Below are positions 1 through 6,893 of a stretch of 41,076 nt of DNA, in pieces. How positions within the stretch are numbered: the stretch's first letter is position 1; the number at the start of each line of letters is the position of its first letter. The stretch comes from Candidatus Kuenenia stuttgartensis (GTDB lineage Bacteria; Planctomycetota; Planctomycetia; Gemmatales; Gemmataceae): positions 1-41,076 of the forward strand of contig CAMCLK010000043.1 of NCBI GenBank assembly GCA_945875585.1. Direction: 5' to 3'. The notes under the pieces were generated by a model, which saw only the letters and a program-made list of their open reading frames with translations, was not told the DNA's origin and ran no database searches. A program made the position numbers and the translations under genes.

Positions 1-16
1 AAAGAGTTATCCCAAC

Positions 17-55
17 AAATGCGTCACCGAAACCAACGGTGGCGCATTTTTCTTT
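17..55. terminator. Rho-independent terminator at left edge
   Basis: A 13-base stem (17-29 with 37-49, one G/T mismatch) encloses a 7-base A-rich loop and is followed on the plus strand by a T-rich run (47-55). It probably ends a plus-strand gene lying left of the window. Read on the minus strand it also follows the excisionase-like gene, so it may act in both directions. Confidence 0.75.
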
Positions 56-59
56 CTGA

Positions 60-278
60 TCAAACCAACGAGGATTGATCCGAGGCGCATGACGCAACAT
101 ATTCGTCGATGGAATTGACTGAGATTCTTCGGCAACGCCCAAATTTCACGGATTTGATATCACCCTGATGTACAAGCTTGTATATCAGTGAGCTACTAAT
201 TCCTAGAATCTTGGATGCTTCCGAAACTTTTAGGAAAACCTTTTGATTTTCCGTTTCACAATGTTGCTTGGTCTTCAT
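60..278 (-). CDS. Excisionase-family helix-turn-helix DNA-binding protein
   Basis: A 72-residue protein with a MerR-like/HTH_17 winged-helix fold. Residues ~14-62 read FLKVSEASKILGIS, then SLIYKLVHQGDIKSVKFG, then RRISVNSIDEYV, the usual pattern of excisionase-type DNA-binding domains (recognition helix, wing, then a C-terminal helix). The ATG at 278 is chosen because a perfect AGGAGG-type ribosome binding site sits just upstream (about 281-289 on the minus strand); an upstream in-frame extension lacks one. Such proteins act as recombination directionality factors or small regulators in mobile elements. No integrase is visible in the window, but the AT-rich setting next to a tRNA 3' end fits an integrated element. 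Which recombination or promoter site it binds cannot be told. Confidence 0.8.
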   Translation of the reverse strand: MKTKQHCETENQKVFLKVSEASKILGISSSLIYKLVHQGDIKSVKFGRCRRISVNSIDEYVASCASDQSSLV

Positions 279-957
279 AGAGCCTCCTGATTTATATAGT
301 GGCGTTTTTTTATTTTTTATTTGAAATGACAAAATTTTTCCTCTCTGTTCAAAAACTGTACACACAGTGTCCAGACTACGCACACCCGTGGCCTATACTT
401 TATATATATAATTGGTACTTATGTTTCTCTTCTCACAACTTCGTTGTTTCTATTCGAATGTATTGCCAACTCCTCGCTACCATGAGATATAGATGTGTGG
501 TTAGAGTTGTTGAGTAATTGGGGGGTTAAGTAATAAGGCGGCTTTACTTATTGACCAAGGAAATTTGAAAAGCCAATGTTGGAACACCCCATGTATTAAT
601 GCCAACAACATCGAAGAATGAAAAAATATTCTCCTTTGCTACGAGCCTGATCAATCATTTGCTCGACTGGGGTGAAAGTGCAAATCTTGGAAGAAAATGG
701 TTTGAAGAGGTCACCAAAAACCACCACGCCAAGGCCGCAGTGCGTTTAAGTGTGTTGCAGCGAGCCTAAATCATTACTGTTGGAAAAACTTATGCCCCAG
801 GAAGGTTTGGTGACTTATCAGCGTACGGCGTGAAATTATTGGACAGTACTGGCGTGAGTTGGCGTACCGATGAAAGTACCAAATTACCCGACGATTTACC
901 CGAAAAATTCTACTGGAATTACCCGAACGCAAACTCTTATACAGAAACACTTTACAC
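279..957. other. AT-rich stretch without a confident gene, abutting tRNA 3' end
   Basis: About 680 bases of visibly lower GC than the rest of the window. It contains TATATA-rich sequence near 405-415 and a likely -10 (TATATAA) for the minus-strand excisionase-like gene at ~293-299. No open frame with convincing protein character was found. The only coding-like signal is the interrupted plus-strand frame from ~569 listed separately. The stretch ends exactly at the 3' end of the tRNA gene, a classic integration position. Confidence 0.5.
569..955 (+). pseudogene. Possible degraded coding remnant interrupted by TAA
   Basis: A single plus-strand frame is open from 569 to 766, stops at TAA 767-769, and continues open in the same frame (from 770) to the antisense tRNA. 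The first part has an ATG at 599 and would encode 56 residues containing GRKWFEEVTKNHHAKAAVRL; the second part begins IITVGKTYAPGRFGDLSAYG. The helical stretch followed by VGKxAP faintly recalls the linker before the redoxin domain in planctomycete TlpA-like proteins, but the similarity is too weak to name it. It may be the truncated end of a gene disrupted when the adjacent element inserted, or chance. Confidence 0.2.
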
Positions 958-1030
958 TGGGCCCGCAGGGATTCGAACCCTGAACCAAGGGATTATGAGT
1001 CCCCTGCTCTGACCGTTGAGCTACAGGCCC
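958..1030 (-). tRNA. tRNA with CAU anticodon, probably tRNA-Ile2 (lysidine) rather than Met
   Basis: The reverse strand folds into a full 73-base cloverleaf: acceptor GGGCCUG/CGGGCCC, D-arm GCUC...GAGC, anticodon stem GGGGA/UCCCU around loop CUCAUAA, T-arm CAGGG/CCCUG with UUCGAAU loop, and discriminator A73. No CCA is encoded. G1-C72 excludes an initiator tRNA. Pairs C4-G69 and C5-G68 match the acceptor determinants that E. coli TilS uses to recognise the Ile2 tRNA, and the anticodon arm also resembles Ile2. Simple anticodon reading would call it Met. The 3' end faces the AT-rich, excisionase-bearing DNA to its left. Confidence 0.93.
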
Positions 1031-1078
1031 TTCAAGAAGCATATTATCATTAGTTGCCACCGTTGAGGAACCCTTCCC

Positions 1079-2323
1079 GTGCTGCCACTTATTTTCTCCA
1101 CCATCGCCTGCCTCTTCCACAACCCCGCCATAGTCCTCAAACCAGACCACCTGTTCGATGGCACAGCCACCCTGCAAAGCGGCTGGATCGTCGTTGTAGA
1201 TGGCAACCGGATTGTCGCAGTAGGCCCCGCCAGCACCGTAACCACCCCACCAGGAGCACGCACCATTCATCTGCCGGGCTGCACCCTGCTACCCGGGCTT
1301 ATCGACGCCCACACCCACCTGATGCTCCAGCCTTACGACATGGCCACCTGGGACGACCAAGTTTCCCGTCAACCAATGGCTGAAAGAGTATGCCGTGCTA
1401 CCGTTCATGCGCGCGCCAACCTCATGTCTGGTTTCACCACCCTGCGCGACATGGGCACCGAAGGTGCGCAGTTTTCCGATGTTGGCCTCAAATCGGCCAT
1501 TCTAAAACGGGTAATCTCCGGCCCACGGCTTCTGGTCACCACACGCGCCATTGTCGCCAGTGGCTCGTACGCGCCACGGTCGTTTGCCCCCGAATGGCGC
1601 ATCCCCCAAGGAGCCGAAGAAGCCGACGGCGAACATCTGCGCGAAGTGGTTCGCAGGCAAATTCGCGCCGGCGCCGATTGGATCAAGGTTTACGCGGATA
1701 CTCCCCATGGCCCAGGCGAAACACCCCGGCCGGCCTTCATCTTGCAGGAACTGGAACTGGTTGTGGCCACAGCGCGTGATGCAGGCGTGCTGGTGGCGGC
1801 CCACGCCCAATCGAAAGAAGGAATGCGACGGGCAACCATGGCCGGCGTGGCCACCATCGAACACGGAGACAGCGGCGATTTAGCGCTGTTCCGGCTGATG
1901 GCGGAAAAGAAAATCGGTTACTGCCCCACAATGTCGATGTCCGAAGCGTATGCCCGTTACGCTGGCTGGAAAACAGGGACACCCCCACCGGCTGACATCA
2001 TTTCAAAACGTGCCAGTTTTCGCGCTGCTCTCGATTCCGGCGTGACAATCGTCAATGGCAGCGATATGGGCGTTTTTGCGCACGGTGACGGGGTACGTGA
2101 GCTTGAACTGCTGGTGGCGCACGGCATGACACCGTTACAGGCCTTGCACGCCGCAACAGGTGCCGCCGCCAAAGCCCTGCGTGTCGATCACCTTGTTGGA
2201 CGCATTCAATTAGGTCTTGAGGCAGACCTCATTGCCGTGGAAGGCAACCCTTGCCAAGAGATCGGAGCCTTGCGAAAAGTGCGCTGCGTTATGAAAAACG
2301 GCGAACTTTTCAAAGCCCCTTAA
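1079..2323 (+). CDS. Metal-dependent amidohydrolase (imidazolonepropionase/prolidase-like)
   Basis: A 414-residue amidohydrolase-superfamily protein. It has an N-terminal beta-sandwich segment (about 15-70), the LPGLIDAHTHL signature with metal ligands H78 and H80, the likely carboxylated lysine K203 (DWIKVYAD), H242 (AAHAQSKEG), H262 (IEHGD) and catalytic D329 (NGSDMGV). The closing sandwich segment ends with a KNGELF motif. This is the ligand set of binuclear-metal enzymes that cleave amide bonds, as in Xaa-Pro dipeptidases and imidazolonepropionase relatives; the substrate is not predictable. The N-terminus (MLPLIFSTIACLF) may be a short signal peptide. The start is GTG at 1079, supported by GAGGAA eight bases upstream and by the tRNA gene ending at 1030. 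It stands alone. Confidence 0.9.
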   Translation: MLPLIFSTIACLFHNPAIVLKPDHLFDGTATLQSGWIVVVDGNRIVAVGPASTVTTPPGARTIHLPGCTLLPGLIDAHTHLMLQPYDMATWDDQVSRQPMAERVCRATVHARANLMSGFTTLRDMGTEGAQFSDVGLKSAILKRVISGPRLLVTTRAIVASGSYAPRSFAPEWRIPQGAEEADGEHLREVVRRQIRAGADWIKVYADTPHGPGETPRPAFILQELELVVATARDAGVLVAAHAQSKEGMRRATMAGVATIEHGDSGDLALFRLMAEKKIGYCPTMSMSEAYARYAGWKTGTPPPADIISKRASFRAALDSGVTIVNGSDMGVFAHGDGVRELELLVAHGMTPLQALHAATGAAAKALRVDHLVGRIQLGLEADLIAVEGNPCQEIGALRKVRCVMKNGELFKAP

Positions 2324-2333
2324 ATCTTGGGTA

Positions 2334-2786
2334 TCAGCTCAAGGGCAGTCGCTGAGAATTGACAAAGTCACACAACGGCTGAGGTGCGCCAGGCTGATTG
2401 ATTAGGTCAGCCAAGCTTGTTTCACGGAAAGCTTTTTCCAGTTGTGCCAAGGCGTTGTCCAACTTGCGATGCAAAGGGCAAAGAACCTTGGCATGGGAAC
2501 CAAGCTGAAGTGGACATGTGGTGATGCGCTTGATGGGCTCGACAGCATCGACCACATCCCAAACAGTGATCAATTCTGGAGTCCGCATCAACAGAAAACC
2601 ACCGCCAGGCCCGCGCTGACCCTTCAGCAGTCCAATATCCACCAAGCGCTTCAAAACCTTTGAAAGGTAGGGAGTGGGAACCTTGGTAGCTGTGGCGACC
2701 TCAATCGTCGAACGGTAGCCTTGAGGCATCTGATCTGCCAAATAGGCCATGGCACGAAGGGAGTATTCGGCCGTCTGGGAAATCAT
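2334..2786 (-). CDS. Rrf2-family transcriptional regulator, probable Fe-S/NO sensor
   Basis: A 150-residue protein. The winged helix-turn-helix spans about residues 1-75 (AEYSLRAMAYLA; TPYLSKVLKRLVDIGLL; GPGGGFLL), followed by a dimerisation helix ending LxxLEKAFRETSLADL. Rrf2 proteins such as IscR and NsrR bind an Fe-S cluster through three cysteines near 92, 98 and 104. Here C91 and C103 are kept, the middle cysteine is replaced by serine (S97), and H106 sits exactly where IscR has its histidine ligand. The start at 2786 has GGAG eight bases upstream. It is transcribed away from a protoglobin gene with a perfect palindrome in the gap, so NO- or redox-dependent control of the globin is the simplest inference. 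Confidence 0.9.
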   Translation of the reverse strand: MISQTAEYSLRAMAYLADQMPQGYRSTIEVATATKVPTPYLSKVLKRLVDIGLLKGQRGPGGGFLLMRTPELITVWDVVDAVEPIKRITTCPLQLGSHAKVLCPLHRKLDNALAQLEKAFRETSLADLINQPGAPQPLCDFVNSQRLPLS

Positions 2787-2835
2787 CGGTCGCACTCCGC
2801 CTGACAAGGATCGATTGCAGTAGGCCAGCCAAATA

Positions 2836-2851
2836 AAGACATAATTGTCTT
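2836..2851. promoter_or_regulatory. Palindromic operator candidate between rrf2-like and protoglobin genes
   Basis: The sequence AAGACATAATTGTCTT is a dyad with perfect 6-base arms around TAAT. It lies in the divergent gap 50 bases upstream of the Rrf2-like start and 66 bases upstream of the protoglobin start. Rrf2 dimers bind palindromes of this size, and the AAGA...TCTT ends resemble NsrR-type sites. That the neighbouring regulator binds here is an inference. Confidence 0.6.
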
Positions 2852-2917
2852 AAAATCTTGAATAGGCCTGTTAGTACCCGATTCTCGCCCCCTCGAAAAA
2901 CGCAACATGGATAAATC

Positions 2918-3501
2918 ATGACTGCAACTGCAGATACAATCAATAGATCGGCTTGGTCCGTGGATCAGCGGGTAGAATTCCTTGCTGGTTTCATGGGCCT
3001 CACTCAAGAAGACATCGATACCATCCATGAATTTGCCCCAGCACTTGCTTCGCACGCTCCCGCGCTTGTCAATGCCGTGTACGTCAAGCTGTTTTCCAAC
3101 GACCTGACCAAACGCCATTTCATGACACGCGGTGCCGGGTACGAAGGACCTCTTCCAGAAAAACTTGATGATTTGACACTGGATCACCCGCAAATCCTGA
3201 TGCGGAAACAGCATTTGGGTGCCTATCTCGGCCGTCTAGTGACCAGCCAATACGATTCCAAAATGAATGCCTATCTAGAGACATGGTAGGTAAGATCCAC
3301 ACCGCCAAGGCGGGCAGTCCTGATGTTGTTATTCCCTTGGTGCAGATGAATGCCTTGATGGGTTTTGTACACGATGCCCTAATTGAGCTGATTTTCTCCC
3401 TCCCTGCCCCTGAATGCCGCCGTGTTGCTTTGGCCCGAGCTTTCACAAAGCTCCTGTGGATCCAAGGCGACCTGATCAGTCGCCACTACACGCCCAACTG
3501 A
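2918..3501 (+). pseudogene. Protoglobin gene interrupted by a frameshift
   Basis: The first frame (2918-3289, 123 aa) gives the N-terminal part of a protoglobin, including the Pre-A/A region and the proximal heme histidine H99 in MRKQHLGAYL. It stops at TAG 3287-3289 right after NAYLET. The remaining globin helices continue in another frame: GKIHTAKAGSPDVVIPL, VQMNALMGFVHDAL and LLWIQGDLISRHY to 3501. Joining YLET directly to VGKIHT restores a normal ~193-residue protoglobin and needs removal of two bases near 3284-3285. Protoglobins are single-domain heme proteins binding O2, CO and NO. No slippery heptamer is obvious, so a true mutation or a sequencing error is likelier than programmed frameshifting. 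Confidence 0.87.
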
Positions 3502-3520
3502 TCGAAACGGCTGCCCGGTA

Positions 3521-3535
3521 TACAATGCGGGCATG
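3521..3535 (+). promoter_or_regulatory. -10 element directly over start codon (leaderless signature)
   Basis: TACAAT (3521-3526) followed by six bases and ATG (3533). This spacing puts transcription initiation at or next to the A of the start codon. The same arrangement and the same GGC before ATG recur at 24508-24522 and 28839-28853. No clear -35 is visible. Confidence 0.45.
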
Positions 3536-4450
3536 AATGTATCCAAACCCCTCGGCCCCATCATTGGTTTGGGAGAAATCCTCTGGGACAGGCTCCCTGC
3601 GGGGGCCCAACCCGGGGGGGCTCCATTTAATTTTGCCATACAAGCCCACCAGATGGGCCACCCTGCCGCCATGCTCAGTGCAGCAGGCGACGACCCTTCT
3701 GGTCATGAAATTCTTGGGCTGGCCAGAGACAGGGGCGTCGATATCTCCGGAGTCAGCATCGACCCGTTGCATCCCACAGGAGCCGTGGATGTGGTGCTCG
3801 ATACCAGCGGAGTGGCACATTACCAATTTCTTAGCGACGTAGCTTGGGACTATTTTGATCCCACACAGCAACAGATTGCACTGGCAAGCCGTGCGCGCGC
3901 TATCTGCTTTGGTACCCTAGCGCAACGGACAACAATATCGTGCACCGGTATCCATGCCTTGTTGGCCAAGGCGACTAACGCGCTGGTGGTTTGCGATGTG
4001 AACCTGCGGCAGTCGTTTTACAACGCGGAAGTCATTCACAGTTCGTTGGAACGGGCCCAGTGGGCCAAGCTGAACGACGACGAAATGCCCGTATGCGCCA
4101 AGCTGCTGGGTCTGCCCGCAGGCAGCTTGGAAGAAACTGCCCGATTACTGCTGAATCGTTACAACCTTGACTTGGTTGCAGTAACAATGGGTTCCACCGG
4201 ATCCATTTTGATAACACCGGATCATTGCTGGCGGCAAAGCGCCTTGCCGGTAACTGTAACCGACACCGTGGGGGCAGGCGACGCGTTTACCGCCGGCCTT
4301 ATTGTCCGGTATTTGGAAGGTGCCGGCTACCAAGACATGCTGATATTTGCGAGCACCCTTGCAGGAATTACAGCGACACGACGTGGCGGCACGCCAATGG
4401 TGACGCGCCACGAGGTGGAAGTGGGTGCCCGTTATTTTGATTCCAAGTAA
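3533..4450 (+). CDS. PfkB-family carbohydrate kinase, fructokinase-like
   Basis: A 305-residue sugar kinase of the ribokinase/PfkB family, which transfers ATP phosphate to a sugar hydroxyl. The N-terminal [11 protein letters not shown] followed by GGAPFNFA is typical of bacterial fructokinases (substrate-binding glycines). Near the C-terminus [13 protein letters not shown] gives the anion-hole G247-A248-G249 and catalytic base D250. Length matches the family. The start at 3533 has no Shine-Dalgarno; instead TACAAT lies six bases upstream, suggesting a leaderless transcript. Its 3' end overlaps the convergent larA-like gene by 19 bases. Substrate (fructose versus a related ketose) is inferred only. 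Confidence 0.88.
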   Translation: MNVSKPLGPIIGLGEILWDRLPAGAQPGGAPFNFAIQAHQMGHPAAMLSAAGDDPSGHEILGLARDRGVDISGVSIDPLHPTGAVDVVLDTSGVAHYQFLSDVAWDYFDPTQQQIALASRARAICFGTLAQRTTISCTGIHALLAKATNALVVCDVNLRQSFYNAEVIHSSLERAQWAKLNDDEMPVCAKLLGLPAGSLEETARLLLNRYNLDLVAVTMGSTGSILITPDHCWRQSALPVTVTDTVGAGDAFTAGLIVRYLEGAGYQDMLIFASTLAGITATRRGGTPMVTRHEVEVGARYFDSK

Positions 4451-5718
4451 GGCAGAACATACGGACCCTTGGGAATAACGCCAATGCGTGTGCCAGGTCC
4501 ATATTCCGCAATAGCTTCAGCAATAGCGCCTTCGACCGATTCTGTAGGTTCGACATGGCACGAGCGAAGGACGTCTGGGGCGATTCCCTTGGTGAAAACC
4601 TTCACTTTGCAATGAGCGCACACCTTGGCGAGCTCTTCCAGCTGCCACTGGTCCATCACAAAATAATCGGTTGTCATGATCCTCTTCTTGAACCCTTCAA
4701 GAGTAGGATTCTCGCGCATGACTTGCTGGAACTCAGGGCTGCCAATTCCTTCGGTAAGGCTGGCAACCAAAATGATGGTGCCGCCCTTTTTGACCACAGG
4801 CAACGCGCCGGTAAGGCCCTTCACCGCCTGGTACCAAGTGGTATCGAGCGGGTAACCGGCACATGACGTCACAACCACATCGAGCGGCTGGTCCACACGC
4901 ACCTTGACGACGTCGGCAACGAATTGAACGCCCGTTTCCCAGGCCTTGATCATGTGCCCGGCGCCCAACCATGTGATCTGGCGTTTGCCATCGATGCACA
5001 CGTTGACAATGAAATCGCAACCAGCCATGAGCGCTATTTTTGTGTTTTCCTCATGCACGGGGTTGCCATCTAGAATTCCGCAGTCCGCGCGAGGATCTTC
5101 GAGGAACTGCGGACCGTGCCACACCTTGACCGTATCGAGCCCGGCAATGCCGGGGCAGATCAGCTTTCGGCCACCGGAATAGCCAGCCATCAGGTGTGGC
5201 TCAATGAGTCCGGTGGTGATTTTCAGGTCCGCCCGGGTGTAGCGGTGGTCGATCCATACGGGAACACCGCGTTCGGTCGTGCCGAGGTAATCGTGCTCAT
5301 CGCGTTCCTTGCCATGGTGGTTGAGGCAGCGATAGTTGCGGGCAATTTCCGGGCCCACCAGTTCATCGAGTTCGGCGCCCTCATTGGGGCGATGTAGGCC
5401 CGTGGCGACAAGAATGGTGATTTTGTCGCGGGGAATTCCGGCATCTTCGAGAGTTTTCAGAATGGGTGGCAACAGAATCGGATTGGGCACAGGTCGGGTA
5501 ATATCGCAGACAAGAATACAAGCGTCTTTGCGGCCGCGGGCCAATTCAGCCAAGGGAGGCGTACCGATGGGGTTAGCCAACGCCTGATGAAGCACCGCAA
5601 CGGGGTCTGCAAGGGGTGCTGCGGGCTTGATATGCAATGGACCAACAACCCTGTCATCGGGCAGTTCCACTTCGAGACCAGTCTTGCCATAATCAAGTGT
5701 TACACGCATAGCCAGCAT
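4432..5718 (-). CDS. LarA-family nickel-pincer lactate racemase-like protein
   Basis: A 428-residue protein matching LarA/DUF2088. Lactobacillus LarA uses a nickel-pincer nucleotide bound to lysine to racemise lactate by hydride transfer. Visible equivalents of its key residues are D72 and R75 (CDITRPVP), H109 (ATGLHRPN), H175 (IEPHLMAGY), K185 (GGRKLICPG, cofactor attachment) and H201 (WHGP). LarA paralogues act on varied 2-hydroxy acids, so the substrate is open. The cofactor enzymes LarB, LarC and LarE are not in the window. The start at 5718 has AGGGA close upstream; a second in-frame ATG at 5709 is possible. It ends inside the convergent PfkB gene. Confidence 0.9.
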   Translation of the reverse strand: MLAMRVTLDYGKTGLEVELPDDRVVGPLHIKPAAPLADPVAVLHQALANPIGTPPLAELARGRKDACILVCDITRPVPNPILLPPILKTLEDAGIPRDKITILVATGLHRPNEGAELDELVGPEIARNYRCLNHHGKERDEHDYLGTTERGVPVWIDHRYTRADLKITTGLIEPHLMAGYSGGRKLICPGIAGLDTVKVWHGPQFLEDPRADCGILDGNPVHEENTKIALMAGCDFIVNVCIDGKRQITWLGAGHMIKAWETGVQFVADVVKVRVDQPLDVVVTSCAGYPLDTTWYQAVKGLTGALPVVKKGGTIILVASLTEGIGSPEFQQVMRENPTLEGFKKRIMTTDYFVMDQWQLEELAKVCAHCKVKVFTKGIAPDVLRSCHVEPTESVEGAIAEAIAEYGPGTRIGVIPKGPYVLPYLESK

Positions 5719-5737
5719 CCATCCCTGTCGGTGTCAG

Positions 5738-5766
5738 TTGTCAATATCCCTTCCTTCAGGTATACA
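5738..5766 (+). promoter_or_regulatory. Sigma70-type promoter for the small basic protein gene
   Basis: TTGTCA (5738-5743), a 17-base spacer and TATACA (5761-5766) form a near-consensus vegetative promoter. Transcription would begin near 5773 and give a ~30-base leader before the ATG at 5806. Confidence 0.7.
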
Positions 5767-5805
5767 TGAGGCTTGCATTGAGAAAAACGGCAAGGGGTTC
5801 GGAAG

Positions 5806-6021
5806 ATGTCAATTGACAAGAGTCTGAAGCGGAAGGGTTCACTGGTACGCGCACGCAGCGTGCTGACCCGCGCCGAGCGCATTCTGGTCCTGCGAGGGGA
5901 CGATAAATTCCCCGAAGGCCGCAGCCCATACGGATTGCCTAAAGTGCGCGTTGTAAAGATTGGCAAAAAGCCCAAAAAGGCAGCCAAGACAGAAGAAGCC
6001 GACGACAAGAAGAAGAAGTAA
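5806..6021 (+). CDS. Small basic protein of the PVC superphylum (TIGR04137-like)
   Basis: A 71-residue, strongly basic protein beginning [20 protein letters not shown] and continuing [15 protein letters not shown], with a lysine-rich tail. This N-terminal block is the hallmark of the small basic protein conserved across Planctomycetes, Verrucomicrobia and Chlamydiae and proposed as a PVC signature protein. From what I recall of the family, a nucleic-acid-binding, possibly ribosome-associated role has been suggested; the sequence itself shows only the charge. It is a stand-alone gene with its own near-consensus promoter and a strong terminator, consistent with high constitutive expression. A purine-rich CGGAAG precedes the ATG at very short spacing. 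Confidence 0.88.
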   Translation: MSIDKSLKRKGSLVRARSVLTRAERILVLRGDDKFPEGRSPYGLPKVRVVKIGKKPKKAAKTEEADDKKKK

Positions 6022-6048
6022 CCTTCCTGATCGATCCATCGAACAACA

Positions 6049-6077
6049 AAAAAACCGGCCATTCGGGCCGGTTTTTT
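6049..6077. terminator. Bidirectional rho-independent terminator
   Basis: A perfect 10-base stem (6051-6060 with 6066-6075, AAAACCGGCC and its complement) around a 5-base loop, flanked by A-rich sequence on the left and a T run on the right. It lies between the convergent small basic protein gene and the membrane protein gene and can serve both. Confidence 0.88.
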
Positions 6078-6102
6078 CATGCACTTGTTCCAGCCTGATT
6101 CA

Positions 6103-6864
6103 TCAGTTCCACCATAACCGGACAAACAATTGCAACAACGAAATGCCCATCGATCCCACTACCATCACCGTCGCCAAACTCATGAAAACAGCTCCCGGCA
6201 CCAAACTGCTGGTGTATTCCGGACCCCACCAAAAGGATTGGAGCTTTTCTTCAATAATCGCGCGGATACTTTCGGGCGTTGAGCCCCAGTCGAGAATGCA
6301 CAAACCCATATAGGGTTTGGATTTCCATGTCAGTTGTGTTTCAGGCGCGTCTGGAAAAGACAAAGTAACGCCGTCGCGGTCGGTATGAAATTCAAAGACC
6401 ACATCGGCATGGTGGAAGGCCTCACCCAACAAGGTTTTCAGCGTGCTTTGGTTCAGGTGGTACAAGTACGTTTTCTGGCGCCGGTGCCTTAGTTCAAGTG
6501 CCACCAACCCCACAACCGCCACGAAATAGAAGCCGAATACACCCGTCCAGAAAACGGGTTCGTCAATAACCGAGCGTGTGCCAATGCTTGCGAGAGAACG
6601 AAGGTGCAAGACCTCGTACAAACGCGTCAGAGAACCGGGAATGCCCAGAAAAAGCACACCCGCCAAGCCCCAAAGCAAGCACCAAAAATCGTATGTGGCG
6701 CGTACAAGCGTTGGCCTGTCGTTGAGATGCATACTCGCCAAAAACAGCATATAGAGGCCAAGGGGAACGAATAGCATCACGGGTGTCACGGTCAGCTGTC
6801 CCCATGCCAGAGAAGGTACGCTGGTTATAGTATCCCTCAGAGATGTTCCAACCAGCGGACCCAA
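6103..6864 (-). CDS. Unrecognised integral membrane protein
   Basis: Up to 253 residues; no known family recognised. Hydrophobic segments occur at about residues 26-46 (VTPVMLFVPLGLYMLFLASM), 61-76 (FWCLLWGLAGVLFLGI), 106-124 (FWTGVFGFYFVAVVGLVAL) and 224-248 (VPGAVFMSLATVMVVGSMGISLLQL). Between the third and fourth lies a soluble stretch of ~95 residues after a basic RHRRQK, predicted inside the cell by the positive-inside rule. The start is uncertain: the TTG at 6864 has no ribosome binding site and lies only 29 bases from the divergent aldo/keto reductase start, and an ATG at 6777 would begin inside the first hydrophobic segment. It ends at the shared terminator. Confidence 0.65.
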   Translation of the reverse strand: MGPLVGTSLRDTITSVPSLAWGQLTVTPVMLFVPLGLYMLFLASMHLNDRPTLVRATYDFWCLLWGLAGVLFLGIPGSLTRLYEVLHLRSLASIGTRSVIDEPVFWTGVFGFYFVAVVGLVALELRHRRQKTYLYHLNQSTLKTLLGEAFHHADVVFEFHTDRDGVTLSFPDAPETQLTWKSKPYMGLCILDWGSTPESIRAIIEEKLQSFWWGPEYTSSLVPGAVFMSLATVMVVGSMGISLLQLFVRLWWN

Positions 6865-6893
6865 GGCTTCGCGCCATCAGTACAAGGAAATCC

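Noticed and set aside
830..1012. 60-codon plus-strand frame ending inside the tRNA gene
   Set aside because: It runs antisense through the tRNA and begins at a GTG without ribosome binding site; kept only as part of a possible degraded remnant.
3278..3292. Programmed -1 frameshifting in the protoglobin gene
   Set aside because: No X-XXY-YYZ slippery heptamer or downstream pseudoknot could be seen at the break, so mutation or sequence error is simpler.
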